DNA of 64,000 nt, taken from the NCBI RefSeq assembly GCF_019112545.1, contig NW_025064906.1, positions 351,100-415,099 on the forward strand, given 5' to 3'. This DNA is from Guyanagaster necrorhizus. Lineage: Eukaryota; Basidiomycota; Agaricomycetes; Agaricales; Physalacriaceae. Shown here one piece after another: positions 1-11,800 of the stretch. Made by a program: the position numbers and the translations under genes. A model generated the notes under the pieces. It saw nothing but the letters and a program-made list of their open reading frames with translations. It was not told the origin of the DNA and searched no databases. The stretch's first letter is position 1; every line of letters starts with the position of its first letter.

Positions 1-1431
1 GGCTGTTTCCCCTTTTGGTTTGATATTTCTAGCATCCATGGAGTCATCTAAAATGCCATCATTTCCATCTGGAGTCTGCTTGACTTTACTCTCTGACTCT
101 CTCTTGAGTGATGAAGGGTGGGAGACTACATAGTCAGTGTCTATAGGCTCTGTAGTGTTGTTTTCAGGGAATATAACATTTTTTGAGGTCTGAATCTGTC
201 TGATTTGAGGGTTGTAATATCTTCAGGCCCTGAATTCATCTGTAAAATCTGTGAAAATAAATTCTCTTGACTTTGGGTCCAGTTTTGACCTCTTGCTATC
301 TTGCTGCAACATCCAGCACTTTATTCCAAATTCCTGAAATGCTGAAATATCTGGTTTCATGCTCTGAAACACTTCTTTTGGGGTTAGATCATCCTTGATG
401 GCCCTGATTAGTGATTGGTTCTTCAGGTATGTGGCATATGCTACTGCCTTAGGCCATAGAAACTTCAGTAAGTGATGTTCTTCTAGCATGGCACATGCAT
501 GCTCCACAAGAGTCTAATTTATTCTCTCAGCAACTCTATTTTGAGATAGGAAATATGCTGCAGTCAATTCCAACTGTACATCATTATCCTGGAGGTATTT
601 CTTTATCTCTTCATTGACATATTCCTTTCCATTGTCAATCCTCATAAACTTCAGATTCTTCCCTTTGTGGACTTTGATGTATTTTTGATACTGCTAGATC
701 TTCTTTCAAATTTCCATATCTTGCTTTGACTTCAAAAAATACAACATTGTCCTTTGGGATTTTCTATCTGTGAAGCTTATATAATATCTTTCACCATAGA
801 TACCCTGAGTTCAGGCTGGCCTCTATAGATCCAAAAATGTCATTTTCTCTATTTCAGTATAGTCTCTTTCAGCTTTCTGTGGAAATGGCTTGGTATGATG
901 TTTGGCTTTTATGCAAGCTATGCAATCTGTCTGAGGCTCGGCTGACTTATCTATATCCATCCCCTTGATCATTTTCTTTCTAAATAGTCTTTTTACTGAT
1001 CCTATGTTTAAGTGGCCTAATGTTTTGTGCCACTTTTGCCATGATCAGGCTGATTTCATAGCATGGGCCTGGATTATTTCTGGAACAATGATGTCAAGGC
1101 TGTACAGCTTTGATATTTTATCTCCATGGCTGATTATCTTGCCATGTGATGAGATAATATCCATTCTGGACTCTTTAAATTTGAGTTCAAATCCAGCATC
1201 TATAATGCACCCTATTGACATAAGATTGAATGGTGCATCAGAGCAGTGGATACACTCCTTTAGTGTGACTGGAGTGATCTTTTCTTCTTCAATCATTTTA
1301 ATCTTGACAGTTCCCCTTTCCAAGCCTTTGGATTTGCCTACACCAATGACTTCATGTCCTGGGGTTTCAACATAGTCAGAAAAATATAATCTATTTTTGA
1401 CTATATGTCTGGTGGTGCCAGAGTCCCCTAG

Positions 1432-2253
1432 CTATGATACTCCTGAGAGTGAGGTAAGTGCAACATCTGTTGCACAAAATACATAGTCATCTTCTTCTGA
1501 GTCCGATTTGGCAACATGTGCCTGAGTCTGGCCCTTTCTCTTTTCTTTCCATGACTTTCCAGAATTCTTCTTCCCATTTGGGCAATTTATTCTGATGTGA
1601 CCAGTTTTTCCACATCTATAACATGTGACTTTTGAATTGGACTTCTTGCCATGTGCTGCAAGTGTTGTGGTCTGATCAGAAGTCTTTTCCTTTAATTGGA
1701 TGTTCTCCTGAAGAATTTGGGAAATCAACTTGTAAGAATCTTTCAAGTTGGCAGTATCCACTGATGAGATGAATGAATTCCATGATTCCAGGAGTGATGT
1801 AAGCAGTGTGATAGAGAAGCCCTCCTCCTCAACTTTCTGCTTAAGAGATGCCAGCTTCTCCTGATAGGACCTCATAGTCCTAATATGCTCCTCTATGTTT
1901 CCTCCTTCTTCACACTGAGCTCTGAAGAATTTCCTTCTGACAAGAACAATTTCCATGGGTCCCCTGGACTCATACATATCTTTCAGAGCTTTCCAGGCTT
2001 CTGCTGAAGTCTTTGAACCTGCAATATATACCAGTGGACCATCTGAAACCCACAATCTTATTGTTGAAAGAGCCTTCCTATCACTCTTCTTCCAATCTGC
2101 CACCAGTGTCATGTCTGCTGGGGCCAGAATGCTTCCATCTGCATAATCAATTAGTCCTAAATCAGTTAGGATATCGATCATCTTGATTTTCCACATTGGA
2201 TAATTTTCCAGGCCCTTAAGGGGGTCAATTCTATACACAGACTGGCTATCCAT
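1432..2253 (-). pseudogene. copia Gag-like ORF with zinc knuckle
   Basis: A 273-residue open frame starts just inside the primer site. It begins with a typical copia Gag start in which the protein describes a bound substrate (GLENYPMWKIKMIDIL), then a helical UBN2-like body. Near residue 210 it has a CCHC zinc knuckle, CYRCGKTGHIRINC (C-X2-C-X4-H-X4-C), which binds RNA during particle assembly. A basic Lys-rich stretch follows. The frame stops at 1432, where an intact copia element would run on into protease, so it is a remnant of a gag-pol frame rather than a host gene. It is the best preserved part of the element. Confidence 0.8.
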
Positions 2254-2319
2254 GCAGTTCTACATGTGTACATAAAGTACAAAAGAGTGTGAAGTGAGTA
2301 GCAATGTAAGTTCAGTTAT

Positions 2320-2336
2320 GGCCAGGGCCCATAACC
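2320..2336 (-). other. primer binding site, half-tRNA-iMet type
   Basis: Immediately inside the LTR the minus strand reads GGTTATGGGCCCTGGCC. The first twelve bases differ at one position from GGTTATGAGCCC, the complement of the anticodon region of initiator tRNA-Met. Copia elements are known to prime from such a cleaved half tRNA. The assignment is inferred from position and match. Confidence 0.6.
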
Positions 2337-2544
2337 TGTTGTAAGTAGAGAGCAGAGTAATGTACAGAGGATTAGAATTGGCCTCTCAAGAGAGAGACAT
2401 TCTACTTAAATACATTTTGTATTACTTTGAGATCTTTCTACGAGATACTAAATAAGTCCGGATCACGATCCAAGTCAGCTGCCGCTGACTGGCGTCGTAT
2501 CTTCGAGTACATTCTCGTACTCGCTCGGGATTGCTATCCCAACA
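2337..2544 (-). repeat. 5' LTR of the copia element (208 bp)
   Basis: On the minus strand the LTR begins TGTTGGGATAGCAATCC at 2544 and ends TTACTTACAACA at 2337, so it has the TG...CA ends and a perfect 5 bp terminal inverted repeat (TGTTG/CAACA). It directly abuts the primer site. An AT-rich segment near 2400-2420 could hold the promoter. The five bases outside the right end (tgtat, 2545-2549) are the candidate target-site duplication; the partner is outside the window. Confidence 0.7.
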
Positions 2545-3356
2545 TGTATGGTGCAGGTTTCTATTCTGAGAATTGACTTATCTGCACATTTTGGATGTTG
2601 ATGTCATACTGAGCTGCACATTCCAAGTACAACCACAAAATGGTTCAGTACAAGTTATGCAGGTCATAGGTTTAACTCCAGATCTTGACAAAGACTTCGA
2701 TGGTTCAATGAGACACAAAGTATGAACAAGCTTCACAACCTAAGTAAGGCATACATTAAGGGTGTCCAGGACACAGCATTGTCTTGAAATGACACTGAAA
2801 TACGACAACATGCTTAACGAGTCAAGGCAGATCGGTGAGCTTAAATGCATTTAAACTCAATCCTTTATCACAAATCGATAAAATTCGCAAGAACGGTCAC
2901 AAAAACACGAATAAAAGATCCAAAAAGGAGGAGACAGTCAAAGAACCCGAAGAGAAATGAGTTACATAGAGATGTGATAATGTTAGGCTGTCCTCAAAGA
3001 AGAATGCAAATTGGCGAGAACTTTACGAATAGAGGAAGAGAGAAGAGAAAATACAAAAAGACCAAGTAGAAAGGGGTATACGGGGAATAGGAATGATAAA
3101 TAGCAATAATGATGTAGGCTGGAGAGGGATAGGATGGTAGAATGATAGCCTGCGAGGAATGTAGTGTGGAGGATAGATATCCACAGAGAGATACGCAGAT
3201 GGAGATCATGAACAGATCAGAAGCGATGAGCATGCGTGCGGGTGTCCTAAGCGACCGAGAAACGAGAAGAGGCAGGAGACGACGAGGATGTTGAAGGATG
3301 TCATAGTCTGTCGCGCACGCGATGGGATGAGGTATTAGTGGCACAGAACGCATCAA
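2545..3356. other. intergenic, no supported gene
   Basis: Open frames at 2845-3069 (plus) and 2994-3356 (minus) are purine/pyrimidine-biased low-complexity translations without domain character or plausible splice structure. I see no gene, repeat or RNA here. Confidence 0.5.
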
Positions 3357-5060
3357 CTACTCGTCAGCGGTCGACACTCCCTCATCTGCCAGGGTAGAAG
3401 AAGGACCGGTAAACTCGTTAGCGTACCAGCCCTCCTCCAGTGACCAGTTGGTCGTCCCAAAGGTACCCAACACGGCAACTTAGTAGGCGTGCGACCAACA
3501 TCCTCTCATCTCCATGCGCTCGTTAATGTTTCTGCATGGTTGATACATCGCGAGGATCGCAAAGAACGGGCCTAGGAACAACGTGAGAAAGGTAAAAAAA
3601 AATATAACAACTGGTATCAAGGCTCACCCTACAATGTGCTCGATGCGAAGGGGAGCCGCTTTCTTCCTGCGTGCGCCTGGTCGGCGTGGGTGCAGGGAAA
3701 CGGAGTTGCCTAGTATTTCGCTGGGAGGACGGCAACGAGGGAACGGAGGGTAATACATCTGTTCGAGGTTGCCCCTTGACAGACCTGGTTGGAATGCAGG
3801 ACGGGGACGAGGACCGCCTGCCAGTGTGAGTGGGTCCAGTGACCTGAATCGGAAGGACAGTCCCCTTTTTCCGGGTCAGTTTCGGAATAAGCGACGACGG
3901 CACATCGCGACAATAGGTGAGGCTGTCGATGCCTCGGACGGTTTATTAATCTCCAGATCTTCAGCGGAAGAATCTGAAGAACCCGAACGAAGGACCAGGT
4001 TCGACGGCCGTGGAAACGAAGGGCGAACCATAGACGCGTCCTGCACAACATTCAATGTTAGTAGGTTGTTCACAGTAGGAAATTGACAACACTCACCGGG
4101 ACCTCGTCCAGAGAATCTTGTTGAGTGCCAGAAACCTCGGCGGAGACGGCCGACAGTAGGGCGCAATGGGTGTTCTTCCCATGGGCGCTCCCAGTGTCGT
4201 CAAGGACTCCAACAGAACTAGAAGCCGTCCGCCATGAACAATCGGGGGATCGTAGATCCCTCACTGACAATGACGTCGATACTTGGGCCATTGGCTACAA
4301 GATACAACATATTAGCAGGTTCACCGGAGAAATTTATTAGCAAAGCATACCCCAGCAGCCTCTCTGACGTCCTCATATACTGCTCGACACAATACAGAAA
4401 AGGCATCCTCCTGCATGACATTGTTGACGGATGGGAAGGATATTGTGTCAGCCATCGTGTGCAAATCCTGAAGACATGAAAGTGAGTAATGGTTGTGCAT
4501 ATGTTCCACATGAAATTTATATCAAGCAGAAGGCTGCCGGATGGGAGGGGACCTTGAAAGGATGCTTCTGAGGAACCGGAACGAAGGACCGGGTTCGATG
4601 ACCGTGAGAATGAACGCCGAGCTATGGGCGTATCCTATGCAACATTAAATGTCAGCAAACAATTTATAACTATTAGCAGAATGCTTACTTCTGCTTCATC
4701 TGCGGAATAGTCACTAGCGCCGGAAATCTCGGTGGAGACTGGCAGTAAACGTCGATATGCGATGTCGACGAGGTTCTGGTCGGCCCTTGCCCAGCGTGCT
4801 TGAGGGTAACAATGCGTAACCGTGACTCTGGAAATACTTTCCGTCGCACTCACCCTTGTCCCTGAAGACCAATTAGCCCAGAGGAGGTGTACTGTGATTG
4901 GGCTAAAAGGAGAATTGCTTGCCGGCTTGTTATGAATCCTTGGAGCGAACAGGAAATTTCCCTGGGGTGGATTATTCTTTGGCCATAATTTGTTGCCCGA
5001 TATTTCAGGCCTGACTGGGGCTGACTCAGACCCAACAGTCCTGTATATATTGCGGATGAC
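3357..5060 (-). CDS. unrecognised multi-exon gene with internal duplication
   Basis: Several minus-strand segments read as protein and are bounded by good fungal splice sites. Examples are introns 4041-4096 (GTGAGT, branch CTAAC, TTGTGCAG) and 4635-4688 (GTAAGC, branch CTGAC, TTGCATAG), and one near 4280-4345 (GTATGC to TTGTAG). The likely C-terminus ends at 3357 in a clean acidic tail (TLADEGVSTADE). The central part is Ser/Arg/Pro-rich and probably disordered. An exon block is present twice (see the repeat entry). I could not join all exons in one frame: around 3500-3560 and 3880-3900 the phase is unclear, so one gene, two genes or a decayed gene remain possible. No known family is recognised. 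Confidence 0.35.
3930..4850 (-). repeat. tandem duplication of an exon-intron block (about 3930-4240 and 4560-4850)
   Basis: Both copies hold, on the minus strand, an exon ending ...VSAEVSG / ...VSTEISG with an acidic tail, a 54-56 bp intron with the same ending (TTNAATGTTG-CA-AG), and an exon starting DASMVRPSFPRPSNLVLRSGSS / DTPIARRSFSRSSNPVLRSG. Copies differ at many bases but keep splice sites and frame. Confidence 0.7.
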
Positions 5061-5867
5061 GACAGAAACTGAGAACGGAGGTTCAGACGAAGGAGTCGAT
5101 ATGACTTGTGAAATCCTTCGCCGTTATCCAGGTCTTGTGCCCATCTACCTCTTCAAAGCACGGATGTAAATAACAATTGACAACCACTTCTTTTTAGTAC
5201 CACCACCACGCACCTGGACAATGCAGCAGAGCTGGTTTCAAAAGTGCCCTGGAAGGGTATTTCGTCAGTCGATCGAAATTGGTCTGTGACCTGTTTCTTT
5301 GCTCTCCATCTTACGCGCTAACTCGTCTCATATGTACCCTATGTGTGCTGATGGTCGCTGGGACCAACTGTGGACCATAAGAAATTGTATCTTTATCTCT
5401 AACTGTGTATCTATGCCTCTTCAAGTCGTTGTCACTCTTACTAAAAATTCAGTGCTAGTGTGCGTTTATCGTGTAACACTTAGTAGTCTACAACTTATCT
5501 GTTTGTGCTCCTCTTTATTTTTCTTCTTACTTTCAAAGTGGCCCCAATTATTATTCATGATTTGATTCGTCAACGTGGATTCCATCATTTAGTAACGGAA
5601 GATCCAGATCGGTGGCGGGCATGATCTATAGAGCACCGATTTTTCTCATTATAAAAATTTTGTTCGGTGCATATTATTCCAAGTGTACTCCGCTATGATA
5701 CAGTGCCTTTCTGTTCAGCCTCAGTGGAAGGCTCGCAGACACAGCACCCGCCATTTTCCCACATTTGGCACAGCCACCATATTCGGTCTGGGAATCTTGT
5801 CGCTAACACCTCTTTACTATTTCCCGATCACTTTACCCATCGTCACAGACGACGCCGACGTTCTTCA
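5061..5867. other. intergenic and 5' region of the Cch1 gene
   Basis: No protein-like frame with splice support is seen. The segment 5500-5660 is T-rich and AT-rich and probably holds the promoter and leader of the downstream calcium-channel gene. Confidence 0.4.
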
Positions 5868-8800
5868 ATGGAGGAAAGCTACCTCCAGCACCCTGTAATA
5901 CCACGCAATTCATCTTCTTCTGCCATTGACTTGACAGGAACCCCTGCGGGGATTGCTTCAGCGCCTCCTAGTCCTTCTCCATCCCTTGACACTTCCGACC
6001 GTGTCACTCGACGACGAGCAAGCTGGGGAAGGGTGGAGGCAGGGCAGGACCCTCTTAGCGGATTCGACACACATTTCTTTGCTGCCAATGCATCGACGAC
6101 GCCAGCCGTATATACTGTCAACGACGATCCTTTCGACTCACCAACGGATGATATTGGGCCTTTTTCGCGAGATTTTTCATACTCATCCATCGTGAACCAC
6201 TACGATGACGCACAAAATGACATGTATATGTCCAGCCAGGTGGGGCCGTCGACAGCTTCGCTGATACAGGTCCAAGGAGTTCAAAGGGACGAGCGGATGG
6301 AGGACGACGAGGTGGGACTAACGTCGCGCAGCCCTCCTGGTCAAAGATGGTCAGGGAATCGTGCCAACGATCCGGAGAACGTTGCCGGTGCCACGCCTAG
6401 GTCGCGCAGAAAAACGGTCAGATACAGCGCGACGCCCTCACCTTTGAGGAAGACGGGTACGGCAATCAAGTCTGTCTCTCAGAACATACGTCGTATATCT
6501 CTGCGGGTTGTCAATCTGGCTGGCGCTGGCCTAGAGACACAGATGCGCCTTGCAGATGACGATCCAGATGAGGTCAAGACGGAGGAGTTACCTGATTTAA
6601 CTCAGCGTCAACCTCTACGTGGCAGAACGATATGCTGTCTTGGACCACAGAGCAGGGTTCGGTTGGCATTGTATAGAATGCTCGTGTATCCGTGCGTCAA
6701 GTGTTTCTTTTTGCTTGAGTTGGGTTGACTGTCTATCCAGGTGGACGGAAACTGTCATATTACTGTTAATTATCCTCAATGCTATCATACTCACTATCCA
6801 AGCCGCGCCTTCATTGACATTGCCAAGTGCCGACTCAACGGCCCCTGCAATCAAAGGCTATTTTCAGACATGGGAGGACCATGTGCTGTTTGTTCTGTTT
6901 ATTATATTTACGTGCGTACTTGACCCCCGTCCTGGGTATCCCTACTGACTTCGCTTAGTTTGGAAGCTTTTGCTAGAATATGCGTATCTGGTTTCCTATT
7001 TGATCCCGAAATTCCCGCGTCCTCTCTCTTCACCGTATTTTTCTCCCATCGCGACGCCAATTCTACCACCCCTGCTGCGGGTTCTTCTGCGACCGCGCCG
7101 CAGTCCACACTCTCTCGCGATTTCTCCATCACCCAACGACTGCGCAACTTCAATCGTAATTTGAGCCGCCCTTTCGCCCTCTCTTCTAGCCACACGACTC
7201 TCGTGCATGACAACAGTTCGACTGCGACTGAAAATGATGCGATTGCACTGGAAAAGTCCAAACACGCCGTTCAGTTTTCTCAAAGTTTCCCACTCGAGCC
7301 AAAACCCACTTTCTTATCGCAGATCAACCCGTTCCACTCGTCGATCAAGTCGGACTATGTTCTACTGCCTTTTCAGTTCAGTCTTAAACAATCCCATGAC
7401 AAGACGCACAGGAATATCCCGTATCTACGGCATAGCTGGTGTCGGATAGATTTCGTGGCTACAGTCAGCTTTTGGATATCATTCATACTGGCGTCGACTG
7501 GTGTTGAACGTGGCTCCGAGCACATAGGTATTTTTCGAGCAATGAGTGTTATTAGGACAGCAAGACTCTTGACTGTTACATCCGGCACTACTGTAGGTCC
7601 TTTGACTCCTCAAACGACCTAAACTCAGTTAATTCGGTTCGGCAGACCATCATGCATTCACTGAAAACGGCACGGCCACTACTAACAAGTGTTGCTTACT
7701 TCGTTCTATTTGCTATGATACTCTTTTCGTGAGTCATCTTCACATGCCTCTCCGTCTGAACTTTCTGATCATGATTTCTAGTATCATTGGTGTCCAAGCT
7801 TTCAAAGGCTCTTTTCGGAGAGGTTGTTACCTAAGTCCGACGCTTGGCGAAGACGAAACTCAGATAGACAATCAATTTTGTGGAGGCTATATTGACCCGG
7901 ATACTCTCAACGTCACCAGCTATATCAAGCTGGACGGTACACCTGGGACGTCGAGTAAAGGTTACATATGTCCTTTAGGGCAAGTTTGCAGGGTATGTTC
8001 GTGTCGTTCTTTTCTCTAGAGCGTGGTGTGCTGATAGTCCTTTTAGGAGGAAGATAACCCAGACAACAACGTGGAAAGTTTTGACACTATGTACTACGCG
8101 GCTCTGCAAGTCATCATCGTCGCTTCAGCCAATGGAGTACGTACTGCCATTTCTAAAATCGCTCATTGCTCTAACTTCAAACGACTAGTGGTCGCCTCTG
8201 ATGTATTCGATGATAGATTCAGAGTTCTTCGTCTCGTGCTTGTTCTTCATTATATGCATTATCATCCTCAACTTTTGGCTCATCAATTTATTCGTCGCCG
8301 TAATTACCAACACCTTCTCTGCAATCAGGAAGGAAACCAAGACAAGTGCTTTTGGCGCTGGAACGTGCGTTACCATCTGTCTCACCAATGGTTGCAGGAT
8401 GTTAAAATTGGATTCAGAACGGAGCAACTCACCGATGAGCAAGACGACGGCTGGCCTTCTGCAGATGGTCGCCAGGTCCAATACAAAAATATTGCCAAAG
8501 TAATCTACGAGCATACGCGATACTGCTGGATATTTCTTGCCTTGGTCTCCCTCGCATTGCAAGCGTCACGAACTGTGGACGTTTCAGAAGTCCACGAAAT
8601 GGTCATGTACTATGGGGAGCTGGCGATCACATTAATTTTCGACCTAGAGATCATACTGCGCATCCTTGCTTCACTCCCCGATTGGAGAGGCTTTTTCAAG
8701 GAGACGCAGAATAACTTGGACACTTTCCTGGTCATTGGAACGAGCATCATCCAGATACCTGTGATCCACAACTCTGGCGTATATCCGTGGATGACTATTC

Positions 8801-11800
8801 TGCAGCTAATGCGATTCTACAGAGTGATATTGGAGGTTCCTAGGATGCGACCCCTTTTGGTACGTTTACTTGTGAATAAGATTGCGAGTTACGTCCACTA
8901 ATGATATCGCTGACAGTTGACTGTCTTCGGGAACATGTATGGTTTGTTGAACATGACTCTCTTCTTGATCATGATCAATTACCTTGCTGCCCTTGTCGCG
9001 GTTCAACTACTACGCGGAGACTATACCTCGGATGACGCGGCAAATTTCGCGACTTTGTTCAACGCCTTCTTGAATGTTTATCAAGTATTTTCTTCGGAGA
9101 ACTGGACCAACGTCTTATACGGCGCCGTAAGCGCGGAATCTGCGCTTGGTCAAACTGTGGTAGTGGTGGTTTTTATCAGCTCTTGGTTGCTGTTTGCCAA
9201 CTGTGAGCTCAATATCTCGGTCCCTGAAGTCCTTGACTTAGGGTTTTTTTTTCAGTCATCGTTCTCCAAATGTTCATTGCTGTCATTAACGAGAACTTTG
9301 ATGTTGCGGAAGAGTCCAAGAGGGGCAAACAGGTGACTAACTACTACGCAACAACTCATCAAACGCAGAGCAGTTCGGGATGGTTCAAACGATTGAACCC
9401 ATATCGCTGGGTACCGGCGAATCCCATCAAAGTCAAGGTGGAAAATCTGCCTTCCAATTTGATCCTCCCGATGCAGAAGTCCCTTGTTCAAGACTATAAC
9501 GTCCACAGTCCTGATTCTCCGACCACAGTATGTTTCCTCTTCTTCGGATACTTCCTTTTATTGAGTCCGTTATACAGCCTACTGCAGCAGGGTCACGTAC
9601 GGCTCAGGGTGCAAGACATTATGCCACAAAGTCTTTGAAGACTTTGCATCAGTTGTATGCTGGAAAGACAGAGTCCAGCGATGTTCCACTTGCCACTTTA
9701 AAGCCATATACCCGGGAAGAGCACGTTGTCGACGATGAGGAAACAGAACGTCATCTGTTAGTCGTCTGATGATTCGGGATTCATCCTTCTGACATCTTCC
9801 TTTAGAGAACTTTTGGCGTCGCTAAACCCAGAGGCTACTGCGGCAGGAGATCTGAATGATGCGCTATACGAGCAAAGGGCACGAAAGGCCGACTTCATAC
9901 GAAATCATCCCACGTACGACAAGACATTTTGGCTCTTTTCTCAGGACAATGCCCTTCGGAAGGCCTGTCAGAGACTTGTCATGCCGGCTAACGGAGAGCG
10001 TATCTTTGGCCAACCCCAATCCCCTGTTGCGCATACCATTTTCCAGACGATTCTATTCATGACCGTACTGGCCGGAATTGTAGTGGAGATCATCGCCACT
10101 CCCAAATTTCGTCGTAACTACGCTCTCCAAAATGGCCTTACTCGTGGAGCTTGGTTCGATGTGGCAGAAGTTGCTCTTGGATTCACCCTTCTTGTCGAGT
10201 TTCTTATCAAAATTGTCGCTGACGGATTCATGTTTACGCCCAATGCGTACGTTAACAGTGTATGGAACGTTATCGACTTCTTCATTTTGGCTGGTTTATT
10301 GATCAACGTGACGACCACGTTGATCTTCGTCGGAGGACTCAGTAGACTGACACGCTCTCTCAAGGCGCTGCGTGTCCTCAGGTTTATCACGCTGTTCGAT
10401 GCCACAAGGAAATCTTTCCGGTCGTTAATCATTTCCGGTGCCTCTCGTATTCTCGACGCCGCTATTTTGGCCATTCTCTACATGATTCCTTACGCCATCT
10501 GGGGTCTCAACCTGTTTGCTGGAAAGATGAACACGTGCAACGACACTAATGCATCAGGATCGTCTGATTGCATTAATGAATACACCAATACGGTGTATGG
10601 AAATGCATTTGGTTTTGTGACTCCACGAGTTTGGGATCACCCATCGCCTTCAACCACGTTTTCCTTCGACAACTTTAGGTCCTCTCTACTTATTCTCTTT
10701 GAGATCGTGTCTTTGGAAGGCTGGATTGATGTGATGAATGTCGCCACCAGTATCACGGGCACGAATGAGCAACCGTCAACGAATGCAAGTGAAGTTAATG
10801 CGTTATTCTTTGTGATCTACAACTTGTTGGGAGGCGTCATTATCTTGACACTCTTCGTCTCGTAAGAATAATTTAACTTGTCTTGTCATCGGCCACTGAT
10901 GAAGACGCGGTATCAGGATAATCATCGGCAACTTCACTTCGAAGACTGGTACTGCCCTTCTCACGAAACCTCAAAGGGAGTGGGTCGATTTGAAGAAGCT
11001 TATCACCCGTCAAAGACCTTCGAAAAGACCAAAGTCAAGGCCAACATGGGCTCTTCGTGCCTGGTGTCATGACAGAGCAGTGCATAAGCATGGCTGGTGG
11101 GCGAGAGTTATGCTTGTGTTATACATATTGCACATCCTTGCACTCATGTACGTGACGCTGGAGTAGTGATATAGTTATTATTGACGCTTCACAGGACTCA
11201 GACCTTCACCAGTCAGAACTTGGGCGACACTTTGCGCAGTAAGCCTATCATTGCATCCTTCTTCCACGACTTATGATGCCCTTGCTGTGCAGATGACTTC
11301 TTCCTAGCACTAACGTTTGTATATCTCATCGACGTCGCGGTGCGCTTTCTGGGTCTCGGCTGGCAAAATTTCCGTGCCAACGGATGGAATATCTTCGACA
11401 TAATTTCTGCTGGAGGTAGTTTTGTGACTACGATGTTCGTTCAGTTTGGATCAAGCGGGTTTGTGACCCAGCAGCTACAGAAGTTGTTTCTCGTCAGTAT
11501 CGCCTTCAAACTCGTGCAACGGACGAACAGTCTGAACAAGCTGTTCAAAACCGTCATGTGAGCGAGCCTCCCCATGACTTTTCTTACTTCATTAACAGAC
11601 CCCTGTAGGGCGAGCTTGCCGGCCATCGTGAACCTGCTCATTCTCTGGCTCGTCTTCTTCGGGTTCTTCGCTATTCTCTACGTGGAGGTCTTTTGTTTGA
11701 CGAAGTGGGGTTCTGCTGAGAACAGAAATGAAAACTATTCCTCTGTCGTGAATGCCCTTGTCATGCTTGCCTTCATGAGCACCGGGTAAGTTCTTCGGAC

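Larger units (their letters stand above)
1..2336 (-). mobile_element. Ty1/copia retrotransposon internal region, decayed, cut by window edge
   Basis: Read on the minus strand, the order is LTR, primer site, Gag-like ORF, then protease/GAG-pre-integrase and integrase remnants, as in Ty1/copia. The stretch at 1045-1323 resembles the pre-integrase linker (motif ECIHCSDAPFNLMSIGCI). The stretch at 223-507 resembles the integrase core end (FLWPKAVAYATYLKNQ). Between these pieces the frame is broken by stops and frameshifts, so the copy cannot encode a polyprotein. Reverse transcriptase, RNase H and the second LTR must lie beyond position 1. The internal part has very few CpG dinucleotides, whereas the LTR keeps several. 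Confidence 0.85.

Noticed and set aside
5667..5867. Upstream in-frame start for Cch1
   Set aside because: The extra 67 residues are low-complexity and end in a His/Arg run (HRHRRRRRSS) unlike Cch1 proteins; the ATG at 5868 is more plausible.
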